From Trueperaceae bacterium (GTDB lineage: Bacteria; Deinococcota; Deinococci; Deinococcales; Trueperaceae), in contig JACCWH010000093.1 of NCBI GenBank assembly GCA_013697735.1, positions 1-36,931 of the forward strand: a DNA stretch of 36,931 nt, given 5' to 3'. A program made the position numbers and the translations under genes. Positions within the stretch are counted from its first letter, which is position 1. Each line of letters starts with the position of its first letter. Below are positions 24,452-32,196 of this stretch, piece after piece. The notes below the pieces were generated by a model, which worked only from the letters and a program-made list of their open reading frames with translations, did not search any database and was not told the DNA's origin.

Positions 24452-26005
24452 TCAGCCGACGAGCAGCGACCGTCCCGTCATCACGTCCGGCACGTCGAGC
24501 CCGAGGAGCTCGAGCACGGTCGGCGCGACGTCGCCCAGCACGCCCCCGGTGCGCAGCGTCACCCCGGTCGGCTCGTCCACGAGCACGCAGGGAACGGGAT
24601 TCGTCGTGTGGGCCGTGTGCGGACCGCCGGCCCCATCGAGCATCATCTCCGCGTTGCCGTGATCGGCCAGGACGAGCAGGCACCCGCCCTTCGCACGCGT
24701 CGCCTCCACGAGCCGCCCCAGCGCGGTGTCGACCGTCTCGCAGGCACGTACGGCGGCCGCGAAGACGCCGGTGTGCCCCACCATGTCGGGGTTGGCGTAG
24801 TTGATCAGCACGAAAGCGTCCTCGTGCCTCTCGAGGCGCGCAATGGTGGCATCGGTGAGCGCCTCGGCGCTCATCTCGGGCTGGAGGTCGTAGGTGGCGA
24901 CGCGTGGAGAGGGCACCATGTGCCGGACCTCGCCGGGGTAGGGCGACTCCACCGTGGCGTTGAAGAAGTACGTGACGTGCGGGTACTTCTCGGTCTCCGC
25001 CGTGCGGTACTGCGTCAGGCCGGCAGCGGCGATCACCTCGCCGAGGGGCCGGTGGAGCTCTGGCACCTCGAGGGCGAAGGGCGCGTCGAGCGTGCGGTCG
25101 TAGCGCATGAGCGATGCGAAGTGGAGCCGCGGCGTGCGGCAGCGATCGAAGGCGTTCCAGGAGGCGTCGCCGAGGAGCGCATGGGTGAGTTGCCGAGCTC
25201 GATCGGCCCGGAAGTTGAAGGCGATCACGCCGTCGCCGTCGACCATCCCCGCGGCGCTGCCGTCCGCTGCGGTGATCAGCGTCGGGGCGATGAACTCGTC
25301 GGTCTCGCCGCGGGCGTAGGCGGCCGCGATGGCCTCGTCCGCGCTCGCAGCGCGGTGCGGCGCATCGCCGCAGACGATGGCGTCGAAGGCGCGCTCCGTG
25401 CGCTCCCAGCGCGCATCGCGGTCCATGGCCCAGTAGCGGCCGATGACGCTCGCGATGCGCGCGGGGGCGTCGCTCCGGGCGATGTGCTCCACGACCTCGC
25501 CGAGGTAGCGACGCGCGCTATCGGGGGGCGTATCGCGACCGTCGGTCAGTGCGTGGACGTGCACGCGCCCGACGCCACGGCGATTGGCGAGATCGATGAG
25601 GGCGAAGAGATGGGGGAGGTCGGCGTGCACGCCGCCCCGCGATACCAGGCCGACCAGGTGGAGCGTGCGGTCGCCCTGCCGGACCGCGTCGCACACGCTC
25701 GTGAGCACCTCGTTCTCGAAGAAGGAGCCGTCGTCGATCGTCCGTTGGACGAACGAGAGGGACTGCATGACCACGCGACCGGCGCCGAGGTTCAGGTGAC
25801 CGACCTCGCTGTTTCCCATCTGCCCCTCCGGGAGGCCGACCGAGGGTCCGGAGGCGGCGAGGGTGGCGTGCGGGGAGCCGCGCCAGAGTGCATCGAAGAC
25901 CGGCGTTCGCGCGGCCGCCACCGCGTTGCCCGGTCCGGCGGGGGCGAGACCGAAGCCATCGAGGACGCACAGGACGACGGGACGAATCGGGGGCGTTCGA
26001 GTCAC
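24452..26005 (-). CDS. gpmI: 2,3-bisphosphoglycerate-independent phosphoglycerate mutase
   Basis: A 517-residue GpmI that interconverts 3- and 2-phosphoglycerate in glycolysis. The metal site begins at D16 (VLDGFG), the catalytic Ser is S66 in QMGNSEVGHLNLGAGR, and the substrate-binding loop has HALTDGRDTPP. The second metal cluster is seen in LINYANPDMVGHTG and LADHGNAEMM. It uses two Mn2+ and is of the two-domain alkaline-phosphatase type. The GTG start overlaps the upstream stop (GTGA), so it is translated with the DciA-like gene. Confidence 0.97.
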   Translation of the reverse strand: MTRTPPIRPVVLCVLDGFGLAPAGPGNAVAAARTPVFDALWRGSPHATLAASGPSVGLPEGQMGNSEVGHLNLGAGRVVMQSLSFVQRTIDDGSFFENEVLTSVCDAVRQGDRTLHLVGLVSRGGVHADLPHLFALIDLANRRGVGRVHVHALTDGRDTPPDSARRYLGEVVEHIARSDAPARIASVIGRYWAMDRDARWERTERAFDAIVCGDAPHRAASADEAIAAAYARGETDEFIAPTLITAADGSAAGMVDGDGVIAFNFRADRARQLTHALLGDASWNAFDRCRTPRLHFASLMRYDRTLDAPFALEVPELHRPLGEVIAAAGLTQYRTAETEKYPHVTYFFNATVESPYPGEVRHMVPSPRVATYDLQPEMSAEALTDATIARLERHEDAFVLINYANPDMVGHTGVFAAAVRACETVDTALGRLVEATRAKGGCLLVLADHGNAEMMLDGAGGPHTAHTTNPVPCVLVDEPTGVTLRTGGVLGDVAPTVLELLGLDVPDVMTGRSLLVG

Positions 26006-26955
26006 TCGATCTCCTCCGGGCGTGGGGGCGGTGACTCCGCCCCGTCGCCCCATGCGCCGCCGAGTGCTCGGACGACGCGGTCGTCGACCACGCCCACGAG
26101 GTGCAGGGGCGTCACGGCCGCGCTCGGGAGGCCGTGCGCGAGCGCACCCGCGGTTCGCGCGATCACCTCGAGCTGCGTGCGGAGCGAGGGATCTCCGAGC
26201 ACGGCCGGGAGGAGCTCGCGGGCCACGGCCTCGAGGCGCGCGAGCGCGAGGCGGACCGCCACGGCGCGCTCCTCGTCCGTCAGGATCGCGCAGGGATCGT
26301 CGGGGCGTGTGCAGAGGCGCTCGGCACAGCGCATGACCTTCGGTGCGCCGGCGTGCCGCCGACACGTGCTACACCAGGCGTCGACGTCGAGGTCGACGCC
26401 CCATGCGGCCACCGCACGACGTGCGATCGACGGGACGGCGAGCGCGTCGTCGGGTGGCTCGCGGAGGCCGGCGCAGACCTTACAGGGGAGCCAGCCGTCC
26501 GCCACACGGCGCGCCCGCAGCCCCAACAGCGCCTTGCCGGCGCGGAGCGCCGGTCCCGCGAGCCCCTCGTCGATGTCGGCGAGGCCGCGCGCGAGCGCCG
26601 CCACCGCGTCGGGATCGATGGGCACGGGCGGCGGAGGCGCAGGGGGCTCGCGTTCGGCCCGCGTCCGCCCGACGCGGAAGCGCAGTTCGCGAACGGCGCC
26701 GGGTCCGAGGCGCTCGCGGTAGGCGGCGAGCACGTGGTGGCGCTGCATGCCGAGATGCAGCGCCGTCTCCGGATCGGGGACCTCGACCAAGAGGGTGCCG
26801 TTGCGGAGCCCGACGGCGGTGGAGAAGCGCGCGACTTCGGCGCCGACGACGCTGGGCCACAGGAGCACGGCCTCGGCGCGTTGGACCCCGCGGATGAGAC
26901 CGCCACGGCGGAAGACCTCGTGGAGGAGATCGCCGACGCTGCGCTCACGCGACAT
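26002..26955 (-). CDS. DciA-like (DUF721) protein with Cys-rich extension
   Basis: A 317-residue protein. The first 95 residues match DUF721/DciA: VGDLLHEVFRRGGLIRGVQR, VLLWPSVVGAEVARFSTAVG and GTLLVEVPDPETALHL. DciA loads the replicative helicase in bacteria without DnaC or DnaI, and its gene is often beside recF, as here. After a proline-rich linker (103-113) comes an extension of about 200 residues with C158-x2-C161 and C195-x2-C198, plus C210, C215 and C222, a probable zinc site. Typical DciA proteins lack this part. It overlaps recF by 11 nt and gpmI by 4 nt. Confidence 0.75.
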   Translation of the reverse strand: MSRERSVGDLLHEVFRRGGLIRGVQRAEAVLLWPSVVGAEVARFSTAVGLRNGTLLVEVPDPETALHLGMQRHHVLAAYRERLGPGAVRELRFRVGRTRAEREPPAPPPPVPIDPDAVAALARGLADIDEGLAGPALRAGKALLGLRARRVADGWLPCKVCAGLREPPDDALAVPSIARRAVAAWGVDLDVDAWCSTCRRHAGAPKVMRCAERLCTRPDDPCAILTDEERAVAVRLALARLEAVARELLPAVLGDPSLRTQLEVIARTAGALAHGLPSAAVTPLHLVGVVDDRVVRALGGAWGDGAESPPPRPEEIE

Positions 26956-28069
26956 CGCTGGCGGGCCCCTCGTCGAGCGCCATCGCGGCGTCCTCGCGAA
27001 CGGTGCGAGTCACCCGCTCGCACGCTGCCGGGCGCACGAGGCCCGCGTCGACGTGCAGGTGGTGGTCGAATCGCGCCGGCGGCTCGGTGCCCGTGACGAT
27101 CGCCTGGGGTGTACGAGCCGCGAGGTCCGCGAGGAACGCGCGGCGACGGGCATCGAGTTCGGCGTGCACGTCGTCGAGGAGGAGGAGTGGGGGCGCGCCG
27201 TGGCGAGCGTCGAGCAACTCGAACTCGGCCACCCGCAGCGCGAGCGCCGCCGTGCGGGCCTCGCCGCGCGAACCGTACGCCTGCACCGCGCGTCCGGCGA
27301 GCGTGAGGACGAGGTCGTCGCGATGTGGACCGACCACCGTCACGCCGCGCGCACGCTCCTCGGAGCGACTCGCCGCGAGTGCGTCGGCGAGATCGTGCTC
27401 GGAGTGGGAGCGGCCGAGGGCGACGTCGAACGCCGATGGGTCGCCGGCCACCGCATCGTAGGCGTCGCGCGCTCGCGGTGCGAGCGAGGCGATCGCTCGC
27501 GCACGCAAGCCCTCGACCTCGCGCCCGAGCTCCAGGAACCGGTCGTCCCAGGCCGCGAGCGATGCGAGCGCCCCGCCGGACTTGAGGAGGGCGTTGCGTT
27601 GCTCCACCACGCGATGATACGCGCGTACCACGAGGGCATAGCGGAGCGACGTGCGGCCGAGCAGATCGTCGAGGAAGCCGCGGCGGCGGGCTGGCGGACC
27701 GTGGACGAGATCCGCGTCTTCCGGTCCGATTCGCACGACGCCACCGATGCGGGCGAGCTCGGCGAGCCGCACGACCTGGCCATCGAGCCGGATGGTCTTG
27801 CGCCCGGGAGCGAGCGCCACCTCGACCGATCGGACGCCGTCGTTCGTCTCCAGGTCGACGCGGACGTAGCCCTCGTCGGTCCCGAACCTGAGCGCCTCAC
27901 CGATGGTGCCGGACGGGAGCGCGCCGCCGGCGCCGAGCGCCAGAGCGGCGAGCAGGTTCGACTTGCCCGCACCGTTCGGCCCCACGACGGCCGTGACGCC
28001 GTCCTCGAACGCGAGCCGCTCGGTGACGAGGTTGCGTAGGTGGATCTGCCGCAGCGCCCGGACTCGCAT
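26945..28069 (-). CDS. recF: DNA replication and repair protein RecF
   Basis: A 374-residue RecF, an SMC-like ATPase that helps load RecA at gapped DNA via RecOR. Walker A is GPNGAGKSN (30-38), the signature is in AYGSRGEARTAALALRVAEF (the usual form is SxGQ; here SRGE), and Walker B is LLLLDDVHAELD (about 296-307). The N-terminal MRVRALRQIHLRNLVTERLAF is typical. Here the neighbours are a DciA-like gene and gpmI; dnaA, dnaN and gyrB are not in view. The start is leaderless, 6 nt after TAGACT. Confidence 0.92.
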   Translation of the reverse strand: MRVRALRQIHLRNLVTERLAFEDGVTAVVGPNGAGKSNLLAALALGAGGALPSGTIGEALRFGTDEGYVRVDLETNDGVRSVEVALAPGRKTIRLDGQVVRLAELARIGGVVRIGPEDADLVHGPPARRRGFLDDLLGRTSLRYALVVRAYHRVVEQRNALLKSGGALASLAAWDDRFLELGREVEGLRARAIASLAPRARDAYDAVAGDPSAFDVALGRSHSEHDLADALAASRSEERARGVTVVGPHRDDLVLTLAGRAVQAYGSRGEARTAALALRVAEFELLDARHGAPPLLLLDDVHAELDARRRAFLADLAARTPQAIVTGTEPPARFDHHLHVDAGLVRPAACERVTRTVREDAAMALDEGPASDVA

Positions 28070-28075
28070 GGGCCG

Positions 28076-28081
28076 AGTCTA
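28076..28081 (-). promoter_or_regulatory. -10 box, leaderless start of recF
   Basis: TAGACT on the minus strand (28081 to 28076), preceded by GG, ends 6 nt before the ATG at 28069. It drives recF, the DciA-like gene and gpmI. Confidence 0.65.
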
Positions 28082-28132
28082 CCGTCGTCCCCCTCGCACC
28101 CCCGCTAAGTCGGAATCGTTCCGAGAACGTGG

Positions 28133-28138
28133 TAGCAT
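28133..28138 (+). promoter_or_regulatory. -10 box, leaderless start of sufS
   Basis: GTGG followed by TAGCAT (28133-28138) ends 5 nt before the ATG at 28144. It faces away from the recF promoter 52 bp upstream. Confidence 0.6.
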
Positions 28139-28143
28139 GGCGC

Positions 28144-29379
28144 ATGGCCGACCTCGACGTGATGCGCCTCCGGCGCGACTTTCCGATCCTCGAGCGTCGC
28201 GTGCACGACGCGCCACTCGTCTACCTCGACAGCGCAGCTTCGACGCAGAAGCCGACCGCCGTACTCGACGCGCTGCAGGACTTCTATCGCGGGCACTACG
28301 CCAACGTCCATCGCGGCGCCTACACGCTCTCGGCAGAGGCGACGGACCGGTTCGAGGCGGCGCGGGCGCGCGTAGGGCGCTTCATCAACGCGCCCACGGA
28401 CCGCTCCGTCGTCTTCGTGCGCAACGCGACCGAGGGCATCAACCTCGTGGCGCACGCCTGGGGCCGCCATGAACTCGTCGCCGGCGACGAGATCGTGGTC
28501 ACGGTGGCCGAGCATCACGCCAACCTCGTTCCGTGGCACCTGCTCGCCGCCGAGCGCAAGGTGGTGATTCGCGGCGTCCCCCTCGGCGGGGATGGCCGCG
28601 TCGACCTCGACGCTATGGCCGCCACCATCGGCCCGCGCACGCGCATGGTCGCCACCTTCCACGTGAGCAACGTGCTCGGGGTGGTCAACGACCTCGCGCG
28701 CATCGCCGCCATGGCGCATGCCGTGGGTGCGCTGCTGCTGGTCGACGGCGCGCAGGCCGTCGCCCACCTCCCGGTCGACGTGCAGGCGCTCGGGGCCGAC
28801 GCATACGTCTTCTCGGGGCACAAGGTCGGCGCACCCACCGGCATCGGCGTCCTCTGGGCTCGTGAGGAACTGCTGTCGTCGTGGCCACCATTCATGGGGG
28901 GCGGCGAGATGATCCGCACGGTCACGGTCGAGTCGAGCACCTACGCCGACGTGCCCGCGCGGTTCGAGGCGGGCACACCCGCGATCGCCGAGGCGGTGGG
29001 GCTGCACGCGGCGCTCGACTACCTCGACGGGGTCGGACTCGATGCCATCTGGGCGCACGATCGCGAGCTCGGCCGCTACGCCCTCGAGCGCTTGCAGGCG
29101 CTCGACGGGATCACGCTCTACGGGCCCGAAGGGGACGATCGCGGCGGCATCGTGCCGTTCAACGTCGACGGTGTCCATCCGCACGACGTCGCCTCGGCAC
29201 TCGACGCCGCCGGCATCGCCGTGCGCGCCGGTCATCACTGCGCCCAACCGCTCATGAGCGCCCTCGGGGTCCAGAGCACGGCGAGAGCGAGTTTTTGGCT
29301 CCACACCACCCACGGCGAGATCGATCGCCTCGTCGAGGAGCTCGTCGTGGTCCGCGACTTCTTCGCCGTGAACGCCTAG
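28144..29379 (+). CDS. sufS: Cysteine desulfurase SufS
   Basis: A 411-residue group II cysteine desulfurase, which takes sulfur from cysteine for Fe-S cluster assembly. PLP binds K227 (SGHK), D201 and H124. The active-site Cys is C366 in RAGHHCAQPLM. The N-terminal VYLDSAASTQKPTAVLDAL and later NVHRGAYTLSAEATDRFE are typical of SufS. The sufU gene follows 2 nt later, so they form a pair in which SufU accepts the persulfide. The other suf genes (B, C, D) are not in the window. Confidence 0.96.
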   Translation: MADLDVMRLRRDFPILERRVHDAPLVYLDSAASTQKPTAVLDALQDFYRGHYANVHRGAYTLSAEATDRFEAARARVGRFINAPTDRSVVFVRNATEGINLVAHAWGRHELVAGDEIVVTVAEHHANLVPWHLLAAERKVVIRGVPLGGDGRVDLDAMAATIGPRTRMVATFHVSNVLGVVNDLARIAAMAHAVGALLLVDGAQAVAHLPVDVQALGADAYVFSGHKVGAPTGIGVLWAREELLSSWPPFMGGGEMIRTVTVESSTYADVPARFEAGTPAIAEAVGLHAALDYLDGVGLDAIWAHDRELGRYALERLQALDGITLYGPEGDDRGGIVPFNVDGVHPHDVASALDAAGIAVRAGHHCAQPLMSALGVQSTARASFWLHTTHGEIDRLVEELVVVRDFFAVNA

Positions 29380-29381
29380 CG

Positions 29382-29999
29382 GTGGGCTTCCTCGACAGCC
29401 TCTACAAGGAGGCGATCCTGGAGCACGCCCGCGCGCCCCGCAACCGTGGTGCGCTCGATCCGGTCACGGTGTCGCAGGAGGGTCTCAATCCGTCGTGCGG
29501 CGACGAACTCGAGATCCATCTCCACGTTTCGGACGGCGTGGTGCGGGGGGCGTCGTTCACGGGGCAGGGATGCGCGATCAGCCAGGCGTCCGCGAGCATG
29601 ATGACCGACGTCGTGCGTGGCGCGACGCTCGCCGAGGCGCACCTGCTCGTGGCGCGCTTCAAGGCGATGATCCGCGGCGAGGGTCCGCACGAGTCGCTCG
29701 GTGACGCCGTGGCGCTCGAGGGCATCGCCAAGCTGCACGCTCGGGTGAAGTGCGCGACGCTCGCCTGGGTGACGGTGGACGAGGCGATGGGCCGACTCCC
29801 CGCCGAGGCGCTTGCGAGCGGCGGTGGCGGACCTCAGGAACCCGACGTCGACACGGTCGTTCCTGGCGCAGCGGGTGCGTCGTCACCGTCTGCGTCGGCG
29901 TCTTCGGGCGCCGGCGTGCCGACGTCCGAGGAAGAGGCCGACGACGCCGGCGGCGTACGTTCGGGCGGCGCATCGTCGACGGAGGATGGGCGGGGCTGA
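29382..29999 (+). CDS. sufU: SufU-type sulfur acceptor with long C-terminal tail
   Basis: A 205-residue protein. Residues 1-146 match SufU: SLYKEAILEHARAPRNRGAL, then C39-x-D41 (NPSCGDEL), C64 (GQGCAIS) and C124 (VKCATLAW), the zinc-binding and sulfur-accepting residues. It receives persulfide from SufS. From residue 151 on, the tail is a low-complexity Gly/Ser/Ala/Glu sequence that SufU proteins lack. This part lies antisense to the 3' end of divIVA for 166 bp. The GTG start follows sufS after 2 nt; GGAGG is not evident, so translational coupling is likely. Confidence 0.9.
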   Translation: MGFLDSLYKEAILEHARAPRNRGALDPVTVSQEGLNPSCGDELEIHLHVSDGVVRGASFTGQGCAISQASASMMTDVVRGATLAEAHLLVARFKAMIRGEGPHESLGDAVALEGIAKLHARVKCATLAWVTVDEAMGRLPAEALASGGGGPQEPDVDTVVPGAAGASSPSASASSGAGVPTSEEEADDAGGVRSGGASSTEDGRG

Positions 30000-30556
30000 C
30001 GCGCGGCCACGGCCCGCGGCCGAGTCGCGTCATGCCGCGCTTCGGCAACCGTCGCCTTGAGCGCCTCGATCACGTCGTTGGCGACGTCGTCGCCAGCGAC
30101 GTGGCGCCGGCTGCTCGGCTTCGCGTCGAGCGCCGCCAGGAACGCCGTGAGCTGCCCGCGCAGCTGTTCGCGCACGAGTGCCTGCGCGTGGTCGAGGCGG
30201 GCGAGTTCGGTGCGCGCAGCGTCGAGCTGCGCCGCCGCCTCGCGCAGCATCTCGAGCCGCTCCTGCTTCGCCTGACGGACGACCAGGTCGGCCTCGCGCG
30301 TACCGTGCTCCTTCACCTCGTTGGCGATTCGTTCGGCGGCGACGACGGTGCGCTTGAGTTCGGCCTCGGTCGCGCGGAGCGCCTCGATCGTGGCGTCTTT
30401 GTCGGCGACTTGGCTGCGCAGCGATTGCACCTCGTGGAGCACCGCCTCACTCTCCGACGCGACGCGCTCCAGGAACTCCCTGACCTGCCGGGTTCGGTAC
30501 CCCACGGCGGTCCGTTCGAACTCCATGTGCCGAATGTCGAGCGGTGAGAGCTTCAC
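29834..30556 (-). CDS. divIVA: DivIVA-family coiled-coil protein
   Basis: A 240-residue DivIVA-like protein. The N-terminal lipid-binding domain reads LSPLDIRHMEFERTAVGYRT then QVREFLERV. A coiled coil covers about 30-140. The C-terminal 55 residues are Pro/Ser/Ala/Asp-rich and probably disordered. DivIVA proteins gather at curved membranes, division sites or poles. The GTG start overlaps the yggS stop (GTGA); yggS-divIVA is a common arrangement near division genes. The 3' end overlaps sufU. Confidence 0.9.
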   Translation of the reverse strand: MKLSPLDIRHMEFERTAVGYRTRQVREFLERVASESEAVLHEVQSLRSQVADKDATIEALRATEAELKRTVVAAERIANEVKEHGTREADLVVRQAKQERLEMLREAAAQLDAARTELARLDHAQALVREQLRGQLTAFLAALDAKPSSRRHVAGDDVANDVIEALKATVAEARHDATRPRAVAARQPRPSSVDDAPPERTPPASSASSSDVGTPAPEDADADGDDAPAAPGTTVSTSGS

Positions 30557-31224
30557 GGGCGAACGATCCCTCCCTCGGAGCGAGCGGGGCCGGCATCGTC
30601 GGCGAAGAGCGCCGAACCGACCCGGACCAGCGTCGCCCCTTCTTCCACGGCGACCTCGTAGTCGCCGCTCATGCCCATCGACAACGCCTCGAGTGAAAGC
30701 GTATCACGGAGGTTCCGGAGCGCTCGGAACACCCCGCGTGAACGCTCCGGATCGTCGGCGTAGGGCGCGATGGTCATGAGGCCGAGCACCTCCACGTGCG
30801 GTAACTCGCGGATGCGCTCGTACAGCTCGCCCACCTGCGCGCTCGCGACACCGTACTTCGCGGTCTCGCCGGCGACGTTCACCTGGATCAGCACGCGAAA
30901 GACGTGCTCGTGCTTCTCGCCGTCGGCTTCGAGCGCCTGCGCGAGGCGCAGGCTGTCGAGCGAGTGGATGAGCGCGAACGTCCGGCAACTCTTGACCTTG
31001 TTCCGCTGCAGATGTCCCACGAGGTGCCACTCCACCTCGCTCGGGAGTGCCTCGTGCTTCTCGCGCCACTCCTGCACGCGGTTCTCCGCCAGGACGCTCT
31101 GCCCGCGCGACAGCAGGCGACGCTCCACCTCTTCGGCGCCGTGCCCTTTCGTGACGGCGACGAGGGTGACCTCCTCCAACGCGCGCTCGGCGCGCGCGCA
31201 GGCGGCGGCGATCCGATCCCGCAC
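30553..31224 (-). CDS. yggS: PLP homeostasis protein (YggS/PLPBP family)
   Basis: A 223-residue alanine-racemase-fold protein without known catalytic activity. PLP would bind K26 (VAVTKGH). Family motifs are LAENRVQEWREKHEAL, WHLVGHLQRNKVK, HSLDSLRLA, GLMTIAPYADD, and LSMGMSGDYEVAVEEGATLV with RVGSALF. It buffers the cell's PLP pool. The start is a GTG with no clear ribosome binding site and no in-frame start upstream. It lies between the phosphorylase gene (37 nt) and divIVA (overlap). Confidence 0.93.
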   Translation of the reverse strand: MRDRIAAACARAERALEEVTLVAVTKGHGAEEVERRLLSRGQSVLAENRVQEWREKHEALPSEVEWHLVGHLQRNKVKSCRTFALIHSLDSLRLAQALEADGEKHEHVFRVLIQVNVAGETAKYGVASAQVGELYERIRELPHVEVLGLMTIAPYADDPERSRGVFRALRNLRDTLSLEALSMGMSGDYEVAVEEGATLVRVGSALFADDAGPARSEGGIVRP

Positions 31225-31261
31225 GCGCTCGAGCGCGTCGGCGGGGCCGGTGGCGCGTCCC

Positions 31262-32110
31262 TCAGAGTGCAGGGAGCACCCGCTTCACCAATGTGCGAAA
31301 GCGTGACCCAGCAGCCTCGGCCACCGCCAGGACGTCGTCACCGGTGGCGTGGTGGTCGCTCTCCGGGAGCGCCATATCCGTCACCGTGGAGAGTCCGAGC
31401 ACGCGCAGACCGAGGTGGCGGGCCATCGCCACCTCGTGGACGGTCGACATGCCGATCGCGTCCGCCCCCCACGAGCGGTAGGCGCGCAGCTCCGCTCTCG
31501 TGGCGTACGCGGGCCCCGCGATCGCAAGGTAGATCCCCTCCCTGAGCGGGGTGTTTAGGTCGGTCGCGACCGCCCGGGCAGCGTCGAGGAAGGTGGCGTC
31601 GTAGGGGTCGAACATGATCGTGAAGCGGTCGCCGATGCCGTCGTGCTGCCCCGTCAGCGCCCACGAGCCCGAAGCGTTGATGAGGTCGAGGTGGAGCATC
31701 AGATCGCCGGCCTGCCAGGTGGGATCGAGTCCACCGCAGGCGCTCGACACCAGGAGCGTCCGGGCGCCCAAGGCGTGCATCACCCGCACGGGAAAGGCGC
31801 ACGTGGCAGCGTCGTATCCCTCGTATGGGTGGAGGCGTCCCTGCCACGCCACCACGTCTCGCCCCGCCAGCCGACCCGCCACGACCCGCCCGGCGTGCCC
31901 CGGGGCCGTGCTCGGCGGCATCCCGGGGACGTCGGCGAATGGAACGATCACGGCCGCCTCGATCTCGGCTGCGAGCGGGCCGAGGCCGGAACCGAGCACG
32001 ATGCCGATGTCGACGCTCCCCACCCCCGCCCGGCGCAAGGCGTGGGCGGCCTCGTGGGCCCGCTCGGTCGCAGGGGCGGCCGTCGGTTCGGCGGTCGGCG
32101 TTCCGATCAT
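31262..32110 (-). CDS. Purine nucleoside phosphorylase (class I, trimeric type)
   Basis: A 282-residue phosphorylase of the PNP/MTAP family, which splits purine nucleosides with phosphate. GSGLG (40-44), R92 and H94 in GRLHPYEGY, and the VSSACGGLDPTWQAGDLM loop match the phosphate and ribose sites. At the base site the residues that bind 6-oxopurines in PNP (Glu and Asn) are A203 (GPAYATRAEL) and D245 (STVTDMA). MTAP also has Asp at the second site. I infer a preference for 6-aminopurines such as adenosine. The ATG at 32110 is 6 nt after TATGAT (leaderless). Confidence 0.9.
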   Translation of the reverse strand: MIGTPTAEPTAAPATERAHEAAHALRRAGVGSVDIGIVLGSGLGPLAAEIEAAVIVPFADVPGMPPSTAPGHAGRVVAGRLAGRDVVAWQGRLHPYEGYDAATCAFPVRVMHALGARTLLVSSACGGLDPTWQAGDLMLHLDLINASGSWALTGQHDGIGDRFTIMFDPYDATFLDAARAVATDLNTPLREGIYLAIAGPAYATRAELRAYRSWGADAIGMSTVHEVAMARHLGLRVLGLSTVTDMALPESDHHATGDDVLAVAEAAGSRFRTLVKRVLPAL

Positions 32111-32116
32111 GGCGGC

Positions 32117-32122
32117 ATCATA
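32117..32122 (-). promoter_or_regulatory. -10 box, leaderless start of the phosphorylase gene
   Basis: TATGAT on the minus strand (32122 to 32117) is the box closest to TATAAT in the window and ends 6 nt before the ATG at 32110. It would drive the phosphorylase gene, yggS and divIVA. Confidence 0.7.
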
Positions 32123-32184
32123 TCGGGGCGCGCATGGCTGTCCGGTCGCACACGGAGGGCCCAAGGCTCTCACGATCGCTCGGG

Positions 32185-32190
32185 TAGACT
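32185..32190 (+). promoter_or_regulatory. -10 box, leaderless start of bamA
   Basis: CGGG followed by TAGACT (32185-32190) ends 6 nt before the ATG at 32197. A GTG directly against the box (32191) is too close to serve as the start. Confidence 0.65.
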
Positions 32191-32196
32191 GTGCCC

